Made by a program: the position numbers and the translations under genes | Origin: Vibrio marisflavi CECT 7928 | Lineage (GTDB): Bacteria > Pseudomonadota > Gammaproteobacteria > Enterobacterales > Vibrionaceae | Direction: 5' to 3' | NCBI RefSeq assembly: GCF_921294215.1 | Contig: NZ_CAKLDM010000004.1 | Coordinates: forward strand, 24,332-88,331 | DNA: 64,000 nucleotides | Shown: positions 52,406 to 60,643 of the stretch, in pieces | How positions within the stretch are numbered: the first letter of the stretch is position 1 | Layout: each line of letters starts with the position of its first letter | The notes under the pieces: model-generated | Seen by the model: only the letters and a program-made list of their open reading frames with translations | The model's database searches: none | Told to the model about the DNA's origin: nothing

Positions 52406-52433
52406 TTCGTGGCAATATAGAGACGGAATTTAC

Positions 52434-53372
52434 ATGAATCTCAATGAAATGAGCTATGTAGAGCTAAACCCTGATTTCATCAACAGTGGGTTTAGGACTC
52501 AAGCGAAAAATATCACTCTCACGCTCCCAGCGAACATGCGCAAAGTAGCATGCATGATGCAATCTATCTCTCAGCACATACTCAAGTACGGTGCGACTTG
52601 CTTTGCGTCATCACATCGCCTTTTATCTATCTACAACAAACATGCCTCAAACTTTGGCGTGAAGCTCATCAAAGAGCGCACTTTGTATAACATTCTCAAT
52701 CACGTCCAATCGCTCAAGTTAATTAGCCGTACCACAAGAGGAAATCAGGCAACTGGTCAAACACTTAGAGACGTAACGATCCAGGTGAGCGAGTTAAAAA
52801 ATGTCTTCTCTGGTGTGTATAACTACGCTTTGAGCTGCGCTAAAAAACGTATTAATCGCCAAAACTTGCAGTCGGGGCGGTCCTCAGTGAATAAGTGCTC
52901 TAATCCCAGCAATAACAAGGGCCAAGAGGCTGAGACAGATCAAAAAATTTGCAGTAGAAGATCAAATGATCTCTCTAGAGAGAGAAAGAATATAACTAAT
53001 AAGGGAATCCCATCATTCTCTTTTTATAAGAAATTCTTTAAGCAAGATGCTGAAACAGTTCAATCTCTGCAGCAAGCAGCCAGGAACGGCAATATCTCTG
53101 GTTCGGGTGCCAAGCTGCTTATTGGCCTGCATAACAAGTGGGGCTATGAGTTAAAGAAATCTTTCCGTAAGTACCTTGGCTATGTCATTAAAACGGACGC
53201 AGAGACTAAGCCAGACGTCCTGGAGCCGAGTTGGACCAATATGGCATGGTTAGAGGCCCGTATTGCCGAAGAAGAGCAGGAGGACGCTCTAGGCGACGCT
53301 GTGATAGCGGGTGAGGCTGAATACTACCGCGATCATATGGGAAGAATCCAAGTTCGCTATGTGACGCCGTAG
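52434..53372 (+). CDS. Winged-helix protein, candidate lytic replication initiator
   Basis: This 312-residue protein has a probable winged-helix N terminus (residues 20-120, with SSHRLLSIYNKHASNFGVKLIKERTLYNILNHVQSLKLISR) like phage replication proteins. A disordered, S/N/R-rich middle (about 145-200) leads to a helical C terminus. The plan resembles P1 RepL or lambda O, which open lytic replication and often carry the origin inside the gene, but direct similarity is not visible to me. A general DNA-binding regulator is an alternative. A structured leader precedes it. Confidence 0.5.
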   Translation: MNLNEMSYVELNPDFINSGFRTQAKNITLTLPANMRKVACMMQSISQHILKYGATCFASSHRLLSIYNKHASNFGVKLIKERTLYNILNHVQSLKLISRTTRGNQATGQTLRDVTIQVSELKNVFSGVYNYALSCAKKRINRQNLQSGRSSVNKCSNPSNNKGQEAETDQKICSRRSNDLSRERKNITNKGIPSFSFYKKFFKQDAETVQSLQQAARNGNISGSGAKLLIGLHNKWGYELKKSFRKYLGYVIKTDAETKPDVLEPSWTNMAWLEARIAEEEQEDALGDAVIAGEAEYYRDHMGRIQVRYVTP

Positions 53373-53488
53373 AGGGCTATAAAGCTCTTTCGTTTGCTGG
53401 TGCGCCCTGTATTGGGGTAATAACATGTTGCACGTTAGGATTGTCTGTATATAGCAATTGAGCGGGTAGGTTCGATGTCGATAGCCAT

Positions 53489-53514
53489 AAAAAAAGCCAC
53501 CCGAAGGCGGCTTT
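53489..53514 (-). terminator. Terminator of the 53532 gene
   Basis: On the minus strand AGCCGCC TTCG GGTGGCT (one G-T pair) is followed by about six T. It lies just past the gene's stop. Confidence 0.85.
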
Positions 53515-53531
53515 CTAGTTCCCAGAATTCT

Positions 53532-53759
53532 TTATTTTAGTGATAACGTTCTGTCTGTTAGCGTGAATAGGCTATCGGATAGCTCCTTAATCAGTACGTC
53601 GACTTTCATTCTCAGTCTTGATGCGATTGCATCAACGTCGTTATTGCCTTTTTTCACTTCAACCATCACTGAGTAGTCAATCATTCTCTCTACTTTGGCA
53701 GTGTGCGCACGTACATTTGCTTGAATCTTTGCGTGTCTTTCTTTTGCTGTCATTTCCAT
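53532..53759 (-). CDS. Small helical protein of unknown function
   Basis: This 75-residue protein starts at ATG 53759, with GAGGAACG upstream; a longer frame has no good site. It is helical, with basic N terminus (TAKERHAKIQANVRAH) and an IASRLRMKVDVLIKELSD helix pair resembling a small HTH or antitoxin-type DNA-binding domain. It is transcribed alone, divergently from the 53895 gene, and flanked by an inverted pair of the 9-bp motif. Confidence 0.6.
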   Translation of the reverse strand: MEMTAKERHAKIQANVRAHTAKVERMIDYSVMVEVKKGNNDVDAIASRLRMKVDVLIKELSDSLFTLTDRTLSLK

Positions 53760-53837
53760 TATTCGTTCCTCATATGAAACCAGTTTGTTTGCAGGGGTTA
53801 AGTTAAGGCAAAATCCTATGACATTCAAGGGTTTTAT

Positions 53838-53887
53838 TTTCCTAACGTTTAATTTATTATGTGTATCACACAAAAGGCGTTAGGAAT
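53838..53887. promoter_or_regulatory. Inverted pair of CCTAACG/CGTTAGG motifs between divergent genes
   Basis: TTCCTAACG (53839-53847) and its exact complement CGTTAGGAA (53878-53886) stand 30 bases apart in the divergent region between 53759 and 53895. It may control both genes at once. Confidence 0.55.
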
Positions 53888-53894
53888 GGAATGA

Positions 53895-54311
53895 ATGGAA
53901 GATGAACTATCAATGTCAAAGAGTACGTTTCTTGATTTGCGTAGGAAGAAGCGCGACAAGAACAACCCATCAATTCTTGATTCCTTTCCTAAGGTCCAGG
54001 ACAAACCAGAGCCAGCCAAACCAAAAACAGCGGGTGATAAGTTAAAAAAGTGCCCATCATGTGACGGTTCTAAAAAGATTGAGGGGCTATTTCGCTCATT
54101 TGAGTGTGCGGTCTGCGAAGGCACCGGATACGACCTGTCCGATCACGTAAACATCATTAAATACCAGCAGCAGTGTATGGATTGGGCGAAAACCCGCATC
54201 ACAGCACTGCAAGTTGAACTAAGGAACGCTCGCATGACCGATGAAGAGCGAGAGCTATTGAAAGCAAGCAGTGTGAGGAAGTTTTATGAAGGCTGTAACA
54301 GAAAAGATTAA
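53895..54311 (+). CDS. Zinc-ribbon protein of unknown function
   Basis: This 138-residue protein carries CPSCDGSKKIEG and CAVCEGTGYD, two CxxCxG units like half a DnaJ-type zinc domain, preceded by a charged disordered start and followed by a helical C terminus (YQQQCMDWAKTRITALQVEL). It may be a regulatory or adaptor protein. It overlaps the following regulator gene. Confidence 0.6.
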   Translation: MEDELSMSKSTFLDLRRKKRDKNNPSILDSFPKVQDKPEPAKPKTAGDKLKKCPSCDGSKKIEGLFRSFECAVCEGTGYDLSDHVNIIKYQQQCMDWAKTRITALQVELRNARMTDEERELLKASSVRKFYEGCNRKD

Positions 54312-54582
54312 CCAATTGCGCTCGCCAGAGCACCGGAGTCAAAGAGCAATGCGAATCAAACGAGCACGCTTACATTGTTATCTGTCCAAAGAAAAAATGG
54401 CTGCAGGCCTTGGTATTACTCCTGCTACGTACAGAAGAATAGAGGAAGGCGAATCAGAGCCAAAGGCCACAACGGTTGAGCTGATTGCTGAAATCACAAA
54501 GGTGCCTAGAGAGTGGTTGTTCTTCGCTGATAGCTCCAAGTTATCTCATCCTCAGAAATGCGTATTAGAAGGAGTGTTGTAG
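54286..54582 (+). CDS. XRE-type DNA-binding regulator
   Basis: This 98-residue protein has an XRE helix-turn-helix at about 20-75 (RIKRARLHCYLSKEKMAAGLGITPATYRRIEEGESEP). It overlaps the zinc-ribbon gene and lies in a likely early operon. It may set lysogeny or early transcription. It is too short to be a full cI-type repressor. Confidence 0.75.
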   Translation: MKAVTEKINQLRSPEHRSQRAMRIKRARLHCYLSKEKMAAGLGITPATYRRIEEGESEPKATTVELIAEITKVPREWLFFADSSKLSHPQKCVLEGVL

Positions 54583-54584
54583 TT

Positions 54585-54896
54585 ATGTCCAGGACAAGAG
54601 CCAAAGAAAAAGCCAAAGCAAAAACACCTAAAGCTATCGATTTGCACAAAATACTCATGCGAATGACGAACCGCGCTCTGCATAATCTTCGTGAAGATAT
54701 CCAAGAAACCGACTTTACCGACAATCCCGATCTCTTTCACTTCTCAGTCCGATGTATCGCCATCGAGAGCGGGAGCGATTGGTACGATGTAATGCATGCG
54801 CTTTCTGAGAGTTCCTTACCCTGGCGAGCAAAAGATTCAGAGACTTTTATCTGGCTGAACGATTTAGAAGAGCGCTTGCTCAAATTCGCAGCTTAA
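54585..54896 (+). CDS. Small protein of unknown function
   Basis: This 103-residue protein starts at ATG 54585 with GGAG upstream, after the regulator's stop. A basic N terminus (RAKEKAKAKTPKA) leads to acidic, aromatic-rich helices (DNPDLFHFSVRCIAIESGSDWYDVMHAL). No motif recognised. Confidence 0.55.
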   Translation: MSRTRAKEKAKAKTPKAIDLHKILMRMTNRALHNLREDIQETDFTDNPDLFHFSVRCIAIESGSDWYDVMHALSESSLPWRAKDSETFIWLNDLEERLLKFAA

Positions 54897-54914
54897 TTTC
54901 GCTTCCCCCCGTCT

Positions 54915-56282
54915 ATGCGAGTAAACACCATGCAACAAACACAATCAGAGCACTATTTCACTGTAGATCTTCCGTGGGATATCCCTGCAGAGGTTCTTCC
55001 TCACGTTGATAATCTAGAAATCGACGTTATCAAACTTCAACAGCACATCATTGATGAGCAAACATTCAAACTAAACCAGCGTCAAGGCTTTGCTGATGTT
55101 GAGTTAAAAGCCAAGTACGAAGCACTTCTCAATGAGAGAACAGAAATTTTAGAGTCAAGAAGTCGTGCTTATGCCGAGACTGATTACATGCGAGACAAGC
55201 GAAATGAGTCTGATGAACTTGCTAAAACCCTGGCTGGTGAAAATGAATCACTCAAGATAAAGCTCAACTCTGTACTGTCTGAGCGTGAAAAGCTGCAGAA
55301 AGCATTGAAGCTCGCGAATGATGAGATAGAGGGCATCCCTACGCTTGTACAAAACAAGGTTAAAGCTGAATTGGCTAGACTTGGTGGCATTGTTAACAAG
55401 AAAGAGCTTGATCAGCTTAAGAGCGATCTTGAAAGAGTGAATAACGAACGGTCCCTGGCTGCAGACAAGAATAAGGCTCTGAATAAAAAGTACAGCCAGC
55501 TTGAAAAAGAGCACGCCAAACAAGGAGAGAAAGTTCAAGGGCTCACTCAACTTACAGAGTCACTAATTCGTCAGAATGAAGCTAGCGAAGCTGGTGTATT
55601 AAACGCTGATGATAACTACAAAAACTTCATCGAGCACCTGGACGAGCAATTGCATTACATCGGCATGCTTAATCAAGAAAACGAGCAAGTTAAAAACGAC
55701 AACCTCTACTTAACGTTGATGAAAGAACATGACGACCTTAAGCCGGTGTTTAGTGCCGATGGCTGGAAGGCGTACATCTTGAGCCGTGTGACTGCTTTGT
55801 TTGATGGTGGTATCGAACCTGATCACTCTTACGGCCTGGCTCATGTTATGAACTCTAGGGGCGAGGGCCATATTGCTTTCGTTGACACTAACGGCCAGCT
55901 GCAGATCCCCGAATCAGTTCATGAAGCAATACGACTACCGAAAGAACATCATGATGCGTTGGTATCAGGCATTAAATCTCTTTCTGTCTCTGAAATTGAA
56001 GCTGCAGTAGCAAACAGTACTGCTAGGACTCGGAACATCGTTCGTAACGCCAGGCTGTTAGATCTCGATTGGACCAGGGCGGTAGAAGTCGTCGACATTG
56101 GCAAGCGCTTAAGCAAATTCATCAATCAAGACCAGCTGGTGAACGTCGTCAATCAATTAGAGAATGCTAAAAAGCTCATTCCTAGAAACCAAGCGGCGGT
56201 GAATCGAGTGAATAAACGCTTTGGGACCAACTTTGTGCTGGCGAACGCTGGCAAAGGTAAATCGAAAAGGAAGGGCCGGTAA
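54915..56282 (+). CDS. Coiled-coil protein of unknown function
   Basis: This 455-residue protein (450 if it starts at ATG 54930) is mainly a long coiled coil from about residue 35 to 250, then a globular C terminus with PHVDN... and NSTARTRNIVRNARLLDLDWTRAVEVV segments and a basic last stretch (KGKSKRKGR). No ribosome site is good. It may be structural or a DNA-handling scaffold. It touches the following nuclease gene. Confidence 0.55.
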   Translation: MRVNTMQQTQSEHYFTVDLPWDIPAEVLPHVDNLEIDVIKLQQHIIDEQTFKLNQRQGFADVELKAKYEALLNERTEILESRSRAYAETDYMRDKRNESDELAKTLAGENESLKIKLNSVLSEREKLQKALKLANDEIEGIPTLVQNKVKAELARLGGIVNKKELDQLKSDLERVNNERSLAADKNKALNKKYSQLEKEHAKQGEKVQGLTQLTESLIRQNEASEAGVLNADDNYKNFIEHLDEQLHYIGMLNQENEQVKNDNLYLTLMKEHDDLKPVFSADGWKAYILSRVTALFDGGIEPDHSYGLAHVMNSRGEGHIAFVDTNGQLQIPESVHEAIRLPKEHHDALVSGIKSLSVSEIEAAVANSTARTRNIVRNARLLDLDWTRAVEVVDIGKRLSKFINQDQLVNVVNQLENAKKLIPRNQAAVNRVNKRFGTNFVLANAGKGKSKRKGR

Positions 56283-57019
56283 TGGGGAAGGGAGCACCTA
56301 GATTTGGCTTAGATTTTGTTGAGCAGCAAGTGACTAAGCGTAAGAAATGGAAAAAACGGGGCGTCAAAGCTGGCCATGGTGGCGACTTTGACATTGACGG
56401 CCCACTTAAAGAGTTAAATAGAGCAGTTAAACCGCTGGTGGAAGTCCCTGAATGTGCAGCAGCAAATACGGCACCAGCTGCCTTGTCAGTGACCACTGAT
56501 TCCATGCCCGATTGGGCTTTAACCATTCTTCGCTCTGATACTGATATTGCCAGGGCGGTCGCAGTGAAAGGGACCAAGTTAGAGTCCCCGCATAAAACCA
56601 GGCTAGCTCAAGGAATTAAGGTGCCTGATTCGCTGCGTGATGGCAAATTGGCCGAGCATTGGCTCCAAGTTCGCTTGTTTTACACTATTGAGACTCAGTT
56701 TCCCAAGGCTTACCCGCATATCTTTGCAGTGCCGAACGGTGGGCATAGGGCCGCAAAAACGGCGTCTTATATGCGTTATGAAGGACAAAAGAAAGGTACC
56801 CCTGACATTGTTCTACCACTACCAAGAGGTTGTTATCACGGCATGTTCCTGGAAGTAAAAACAGATAAAGGAACAGTCAGTAAGGAGCAAAAGCAGAAAC
56901 TCGAAGAGTATTCAGAGCTTGGATATTATGCGGTAGCTAGTAAGGGGTTTGAGGCTTGCATAGCCCAGATATCTAGCTATCTCAGTTTGCCCTTTTTTGA
57001 TGGTAAAAGTAGAGTATAA
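56282..57019 (+). CDS. VRR-NUC-type nuclease
   Basis: This 245-residue protein has the VRR-NUC core at about 140-235: AVPNGGHR, EGQKKGTPDIVLPLPRG and a FLEVKTDKGTVS strand with the E-x-K pair, followed by GYYAV. These match the D/E-x-K nuclease family found in phage and repair enzymes. The N-terminal 120 residues are basic and unlike the family. It could process branched DNA during replication or packaging. It starts on the last base of the coiled-coil gene. Confidence 0.78.
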   Translation: MGKGAPRFGLDFVEQQVTKRKKWKKRGVKAGHGGDFDIDGPLKELNRAVKPLVEVPECAAANTAPAALSVTTDSMPDWALTILRSDTDIARAVAVKGTKLESPHKTRLAQGIKVPDSLRDGKLAEHWLQVRLFYTIETQFPKAYPHIFAVPNGGHRAAKTASYMRYEGQKKGTPDIVLPLPRGCYHGMFLEVKTDKGTVSKEQKQKLEEYSELGYYAVASKGFEACIAQISSYLSLPFFDGKSRV

Positions 57020-57045
57020 GGAAATACCTACAAAAAGGGCTGTTT

Positions 57046-57747
57046 ATGCTAGCCAAACATTACCGAGAAGTAGGCCGAAAACCTTTAGACCTGGACGGCC
57101 TCAACTGCACAAAATCAATCCGCAACTTCCTGTGTGATTGGCTTTATGAAGATGACTTGCTGTTAAGTTACCTACCAAACAATGAAGTGGGCTCAGCGAC
57201 GGCCTATAAGTGGTTAGTCGGCGGCTGGCGTTGTGAATTCGATTCAAAGACATCTAGCATCATCACTAAGGACCGCGTGAACTGGCGCGTTATGCGCGAT
57301 CTCTTTGATGCTGGCTTATTAGAGGTCCGGTATAAAATCAATCCCCCTAACGTTCGCTGTATCGTCTTTGGTTGGACTCCAGAGATAAAGAAACTACAGA
57401 GGCCTATCGTCAATCGTTTAATCTTCAATGAGAACTTCAATATTACCTCTGCGCTGGTGGATTCACTGTGTGCCATTTATGGGATTAGACTTCGCTATAT
57501 ACCGGCCAAAGGGTTATTTGAATTGATTCACGATGACGGCGAGCCGATAGCCAATGGTGATGCAGAGAGAACCTGGATACTTTCAAACAAAGACGGCAAT
57601 CCAGTTAGTCGATTTAAAGATATGACGTTTGATGAGTGGGAAAACGCCATCTATCAAGCGGGGAAACGAGCCAAGACTCTCAACAAGCCCTTACCGGTAC
57701 CGGAACAGTATTTCGGACACTTATCCAAGTTCAAGCGGAACGGGTAG
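57046..57747 (+). CDS. Protein of unknown function
   Basis: This 233-residue protein is mixed alpha/beta with FLCDWLYEDDLLLSYLPN and RCIVFGWTPEIKKLQRPIVNRLIF segments. I see no catalytic motif. It ends at a strong terminator, the last gene of the 53895-57747 group. Confidence 0.55.
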   Translation: MLAKHYREVGRKPLDLDGLNCTKSIRNFLCDWLYEDDLLLSYLPNNEVGSATAYKWLVGGWRCEFDSKTSSIITKDRVNWRVMRDLFDAGLLEVRYKINPPNVRCIVFGWTPEIKKLQRPIVNRLIFNENFNITSALVDSLCAIYGIRLRYIPAKGLFELIHDDGEPIANGDAERTWILSNKDGNPVSRFKDMTFDEWENAIYQAGKRAKTLNKPLPVPEQYFGHLSKFKRNG

Positions 57748-57766
57748 ACAATATAACTAATTGAAA

Positions 57767-57789
57767 GGTCGCAAAAGCGGCCTTTTTTT
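57767..57789 (+). terminator. Terminator closing the early-gene group
   Basis: GGTCGC AAAA GCGGCC followed by seven T. It is nearly identical to the terminator at 29013-29034. Confidence 0.88.
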
Positions 57790-57809
57790 GTTTGGTATCT
57801 ATCTAAGGC

Positions 57810-57825
57810 GTTAGGAATGTGTATA
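57810..57825. promoter_or_regulatory. GTTAGGAAT motif upstream of the 57835 gene
   Basis: GTTAGGAATGTGTATACT carries the 9-bp motif followed by a possible -10 (TATACT). It lies just after the terminator and before the 57835 start, in the orientation opposite to the other copies. Confidence 0.5.
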
Positions 57826-57834
57826 CTCTTGTAA

Positions 57835-58107
57835 ATGAAATCAAAAGACTCCAAAAAAATCCCATTCACACCAGCTCAAAGACAGGCACGCCACAAACGC
57901 AAGCTTGAGAAGTTTGGTATCAAAAAGATTGGATTCAAAGCAAGCAGAAGCCAGCGTGAACTTATCCGGTTAGCTGGTGAGCGAGCCAATTGTTCCAGTC
58001 GAGAGGAATTCATCTTGGAGGCGATCACTGTATATGCAGAGTCGCTTGGTTTATCACTTGCAGAGATTAATAAGGACTTGCTGGCCAATGAAAGTATTGA
58101 AGCGTGA
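57835..58107 (+). CDS. Small DNA-binding-like protein
   Basis: This 90-residue protein has a basic N terminus and a short C-terminal segment (RSQRELIRLAGERANCSSREEFILEAITVYAESLG) with the helix pattern of ribbon-helix-helix proteins. It is the first gene of a group and overlaps the IHF-like genes. A regulator is a fair guess. Confidence 0.6.
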   Translation: MKSKDSKKIPFTPAQRQARHKRKLEKFGIKKIGFKASRSQRELIRLAGERANCSSREEFILEAITVYAESLGLSLAEINKDLLANESIEA

Positions 58108-58384
58108 AAGCTTAGTTAGCGAAATCAGAGAGCGTGTAGGAATACACAAAGAAGAAGCCACCGACATTTTAGATGCTTTCTTAAAAATCGTTGAAGAAGA
58201 AGTGATGGATAAAGGGAATGATGTTGCCCTGGTTAACTTTGGTCGCTTTAGTCGTGTGCATAAACGCGCTCGTATGGGAAGAAACCCTAAAACAAAAGAG
58301 CCGTTTGAAATTCAAGAACGTTCGCTATTGAAGTTTCACCCAGCAAACAAGTTCAAGTCTAGAATCGAGGGAAATTATGAGTGA
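58088..58384 (+). CDS. IHF/HU-family protein, first copy
   Basis: This 98-residue protein starts at ATG 58088, inside the previous gene. It has the family pattern: helices KRESLVSEIRERVGIHKEEATDILDAFLKIV, then strands VALVNFGRFSRVHKRARMGRNPKTKEPF and the closing FHPANKFK. The core arm residue group is present. It probably bends DNA during packaging, replication or recombination, with the next gene as a heterodimer partner. Confidence 0.82.
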   Translation: MKVLKRESLVSEIRERVGIHKEEATDILDAFLKIVEEEVMDKGNDVALVNFGRFSRVHKRARMGRNPKTKEPFEIQERSLLKFHPANKFKSRIEGNYE

Positions 58385-58664
58385 GTTAATCAATAAGCCA
58401 GCCATCATCGCTAAAATTGCTGAAAGAGTTGGGAACACTGACAAAGCAACAATTGAAGATACGATTAATGCCATTGAGCTTGCGTTTGTTAGCGCTCTGA
58501 GAGACGACAAAAAGATCATTCTTCGTAAGTTTGGTGAGTGGCATTGCACAGTGAGAGAAGGCAAGTGCAAGAACCCGCGCACCGGTGAGGCGTTAGGCAT
58601 TCGCTCAACTCGCGTCGTCTACTTCAAGCCAAGTAAGCTTATCGCTCGAATGGGAGCGGCGTAA
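58377..58664 (+). CDS. IHF/HU-family protein, second copy
   Basis: This 95-residue protein overlaps the first copy by eight bases and shares the fold: NKPAIIAKIAERVGNTDKATIEDTINAIELAFV, the ILRKFGEWHCTVREGKCKNPRTGEAL arm and a FKPSKLIARM end. Two adjacent copies suggest a heterodimer like IHF. They are more similar in plan than in sequence. Confidence 0.82.
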   Translation: MSELINKPAIIAKIAERVGNTDKATIEDTINAIELAFVSALRDDKKIILRKFGEWHCTVREGKCKNPRTGEALGIRSTRVVYFKPSKLIARMGAA

Positions 58665-58885
58665 TGTCATTAAAAGCAATGGTTATTGCTCTTCGTATAT
58701 TTGCAATTACAGCTTTGCTTACCTTATCACTCTCCCTTATTGGGGGAGTGTATTCGTTCTATTGGCTGGTGCTGTATCCAAGCGTCGAAAATCAAAAGAT
58801 AGCCATGGAAGTAAAACGAGTAGAAGCACTCTCAGCTGTAACGTGCACGCCAAACCAGGAAACCTCAAGTAATGGAACTATTTAA
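58664..58885 (+). CDS. Small membrane protein
   Basis: This 73-residue protein has one long membrane segment (about 5-38, IALRIFAITALLTLSLSLIGGVYSF) and a charged C terminus. It could be a lysis accessory or an inner-membrane protein. It overlaps the methyltransferase gene. Confidence 0.6.
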   Translation: MSLKAMVIALRIFAITALLTLSLSLIGGVYSFYWLVLYPSVENQKIAMEVKRVEALSAVTCTPNQETSSNGTI

Positions 58886-59540
58886 ACAAGATGCGCTTGA
58901 GTGGCTAAAGTCTCTCAATGATGAAAGTGTCGATTTGATTATTACCGATCCACCCTATGAATCCCTTGAAAAGCACCGAAAGAAAGGGACCACAACCAGG
59001 CTCAAGCAATCCAAGAAGTCGAGCAATCTATGGTTCAGCGTCTTCCCCAATGAGCGATTCCCTGAGTTACTTACCGAGTTATACCGAGTTCTTAAGAAAA
59101 ATCGCCATTTCTATTTAATGTGCGACCAAGAAACGATGTTTATCGTTAAGCCAATGGCCGAGGCTGCAGGGTTTAAGTTCTGGAAGCCGATTGTTTGGGA
59201 CAAAATGTGCATGGGAATGGGGTATCACTATCGCGCCAGGTATGAGTTTGTATTGTTCTTTGAAAAGGGCAAGCGAAAGCTCAAAGACCTTGGAATGCCT
59301 GACGTGCTGGCACACAAACGTGTTCATAGGGGCTACCCAACTGAAAAACCAGTGTCATTATTTAAAGACCTCATTCACCAAAGTGGCAATGAGGGTGAAA
59401 CTCTTATCGATCCCTTTTTTGGTAGTGGCTCCGCGCTGGTGGCCGGTCAAGAACTGGGGTTATCGGTTAAAGGTAATGATGTTAGCGATGATGCTCATGA
59501 ACACTTAGAAAAAAGGCTATTGGAGTTGTGTCATGTTTGA
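58872..59540 (+). CDS. N4/N6 DNA methyltransferase, beta type
   Basis: This 222-residue protein has the catalytic DPPY at residues 26-29 and, in the later part, DPFFGSGSALVAGQE near 180, so the order (DPPY before the SAM-binding FxGxG) is that of the beta class. No restriction enzyme gene is next to it, so it is an orphan methyltransferase. It may protect phage DNA or regulate transcription. Specificity is unknown; N6-adenine or N4-cytosine are both possible. Confidence 0.85.
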   Translation: MELFKQDALEWLKSLNDESVDLIITDPPYESLEKHRKKGTTTRLKQSKKSSNLWFSVFPNERFPELLTELYRVLKKNRHFYLMCDQETMFIVKPMAEAAGFKFWKPIVWDKMCMGMGYHYRARYEFVLFFEKGKRKLKDLGMPDVLAHKRVHRGYPTEKPVSLFKDLIHQSGNEGETLIDPFFGSGSALVAGQELGLSVKGNDVSDDAHEHLEKRLLELCHV

Positions 59541-59799
59541 AGAGCTACTTAAGCTGGTGGTGTGGGATGAGCCATTGAGTGATGTGCCTGATGGTTGGAC
59601 GCAAAAGCAGACCATTATAGAAAACTGGTTTGTAAAGGTTTGGCATCCAAGCGCTGGAACCTTTGAGGCGTCCGCTACGCATATGATAGACAACACTCGT
59701 CATCGCCTGGGCTTGTCCGAGCCCAAAGACATGGACAAGGCCTGCAATATGGCCGCTGAGATTGTCATTAGCACAATGATAACCTCAGCAAAAGCCTAG
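59533..59799 (+). CDS. Small protein of unknown function
   Basis: This 88-residue protein overlaps the methyltransferase gene by eight bases. It is acidic with a WTQKQTIIENWFVKVWHP segment; no motif recognised. It is the last gene of the plus-strand group. Confidence 0.5.
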   Translation: MFEELLKLVVWDEPLSDVPDGWTQKQTIIENWFVKVWHPSAGTFEASATHMIDNTRHRLGLSEPKDMDKACNMAAEIVISTMITSAKA

Positions 59800-60206
59800 T
59801 TCTGCGAGTCGCAATAAGCGTTAACAATGGCGCTCATTGCGACCGTTCTTGAATGGTATTTCTTGGCCATTTTTTCAAAGCTATCCGCCACATCAGCTTC
59901 CAACCAGGGGCTTATTTGCTTGGTACCAATCAACTCGCCATCGAGCACCACGGCGTGTGGCTCTGGCAGTTCACCGGCCATCCTGGCTGCTTTTACAGCT
60001 AATGCATAGATGTTGGTAAGCGACGTTTCCCGTTCTACTGACAGCGTTAACGCTTTGTTGTGAGCGTATGCAGATAACCGGACCTGCAGTGCGCACAATC
60101 CTTTTTCGACTTGGTTCTCCCTATAAAATGCCTGTCGGTTACGTGATTTTGCCAATGCTCGCTGTCTCTTTCTCGTTGCTGCTTTCAAGGTATTGCTCCG
60201 TATCAA
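59796..60206 (-). CDS. Small basic protein of unknown function
   Basis: This 136-residue protein has a very basic N terminus (RKRQRALAKSRNRQAFYR) and a helical C terminus with a SFEKMAKKYHSRTVAMSAIVNAYCDSQ pattern resembling ribbon-helix-helix or other small DNA-binding ends. It overlaps the plus-strand gene by four bases at the 3' ends and is next to an AlpA-like gene. Confidence 0.5.
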   Translation of the reverse strand: MIRSNTLKAATRKRQRALAKSRNRQAFYRENQVEKGLCALQVRLSAYAHNKALTLSVERETSLTNIYALAVKAARMAGELPEPHAVVLDGELIGTKQISPWLEADVADSFEKMAKKYHSRTVAMSAIVNAYCDSQN

Positions 60207-60239
60207 TGCAGCGCTTTGCCTTAGTGGGGGTAGGCATTA

Positions 60240-60458
60240 TTATTTAACTTGTTCTCGACTTGCTATCCATTCATTGAGTTCAGACAGTAGCCAAACAACA
60301 GTGTTTCCTCTTGGAGATAGTTTTCTGCGCTTCGGGAATAGTCCAACTTGCTCTAATTTCCAAGCTTGACTGCGAGAAATGCTGGTTAGTAATTGGCGCT
60401 CTTTCTCTCTCACCAGGCGATCATGAGCTGGTATGGTTATATCTGCTTCTCTAGTCAT
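60240..60458 (-). CDS. AlpA-like phage regulator
   Basis: This 72-residue protein has the AlpA/MerR-like winged helix signature: ERQLLTSISRSQAWKLEQVGLFPKRRKLSPRGNTVVWLLSELNEWIASRE. AlpA proteins regulate phage or excision functions. No integrase is seen here, so it may act as a regulator rather than an excisionase. Confidence 0.75.
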   Translation of the reverse strand: MTREADITIPAHDRLVREKERQLLTSISRSQAWKLEQVGLFPKRRKLSPRGNTVVWLLSELNEWIASREQVK

Positions 60459-60597
60459 CGTTATTTCCTTTTATCTCAATTAGCCGATTAGGCATTAAAT
60501 ATCGTTACACTCGCTTCGGATTGTATCTTGCTTGATGTGCCTTGCAACAAAATAAAACGAATTTATGTCTCGTTTTTATTCCTTGGTTTGCTGATTC

Positions 60598-60620
60598 AGC
60601 CCTTTAAGTTCGGGGCTTTT
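60598..60620 (+). terminator. Weak terminator before the terminase genes
   Basis: AGCCC and GGGCT with a 10-base loop are followed by TTTTATT. It precedes the promoter motif of the terminase gene. Confidence 0.45.
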
Positions 60621-60643
60621 ATTGCCTTTTGAATTGCAATAGT

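Noticed and set aside
53849-54124. 91-codon minus-strand frame opposite the zinc-ribbon gene
   Set aside because: It is opposite a gene with paired Cys motifs and lies in its promoter region.
38852-59560. Chi-like GCTGGTGG octamers, for example near 38852, 56439, 57454, 59435 and 59551
   Set aside because: The octamer fits common codon pairs; I could not count enrichment or show activity in this host, so it is not reported as a feature.
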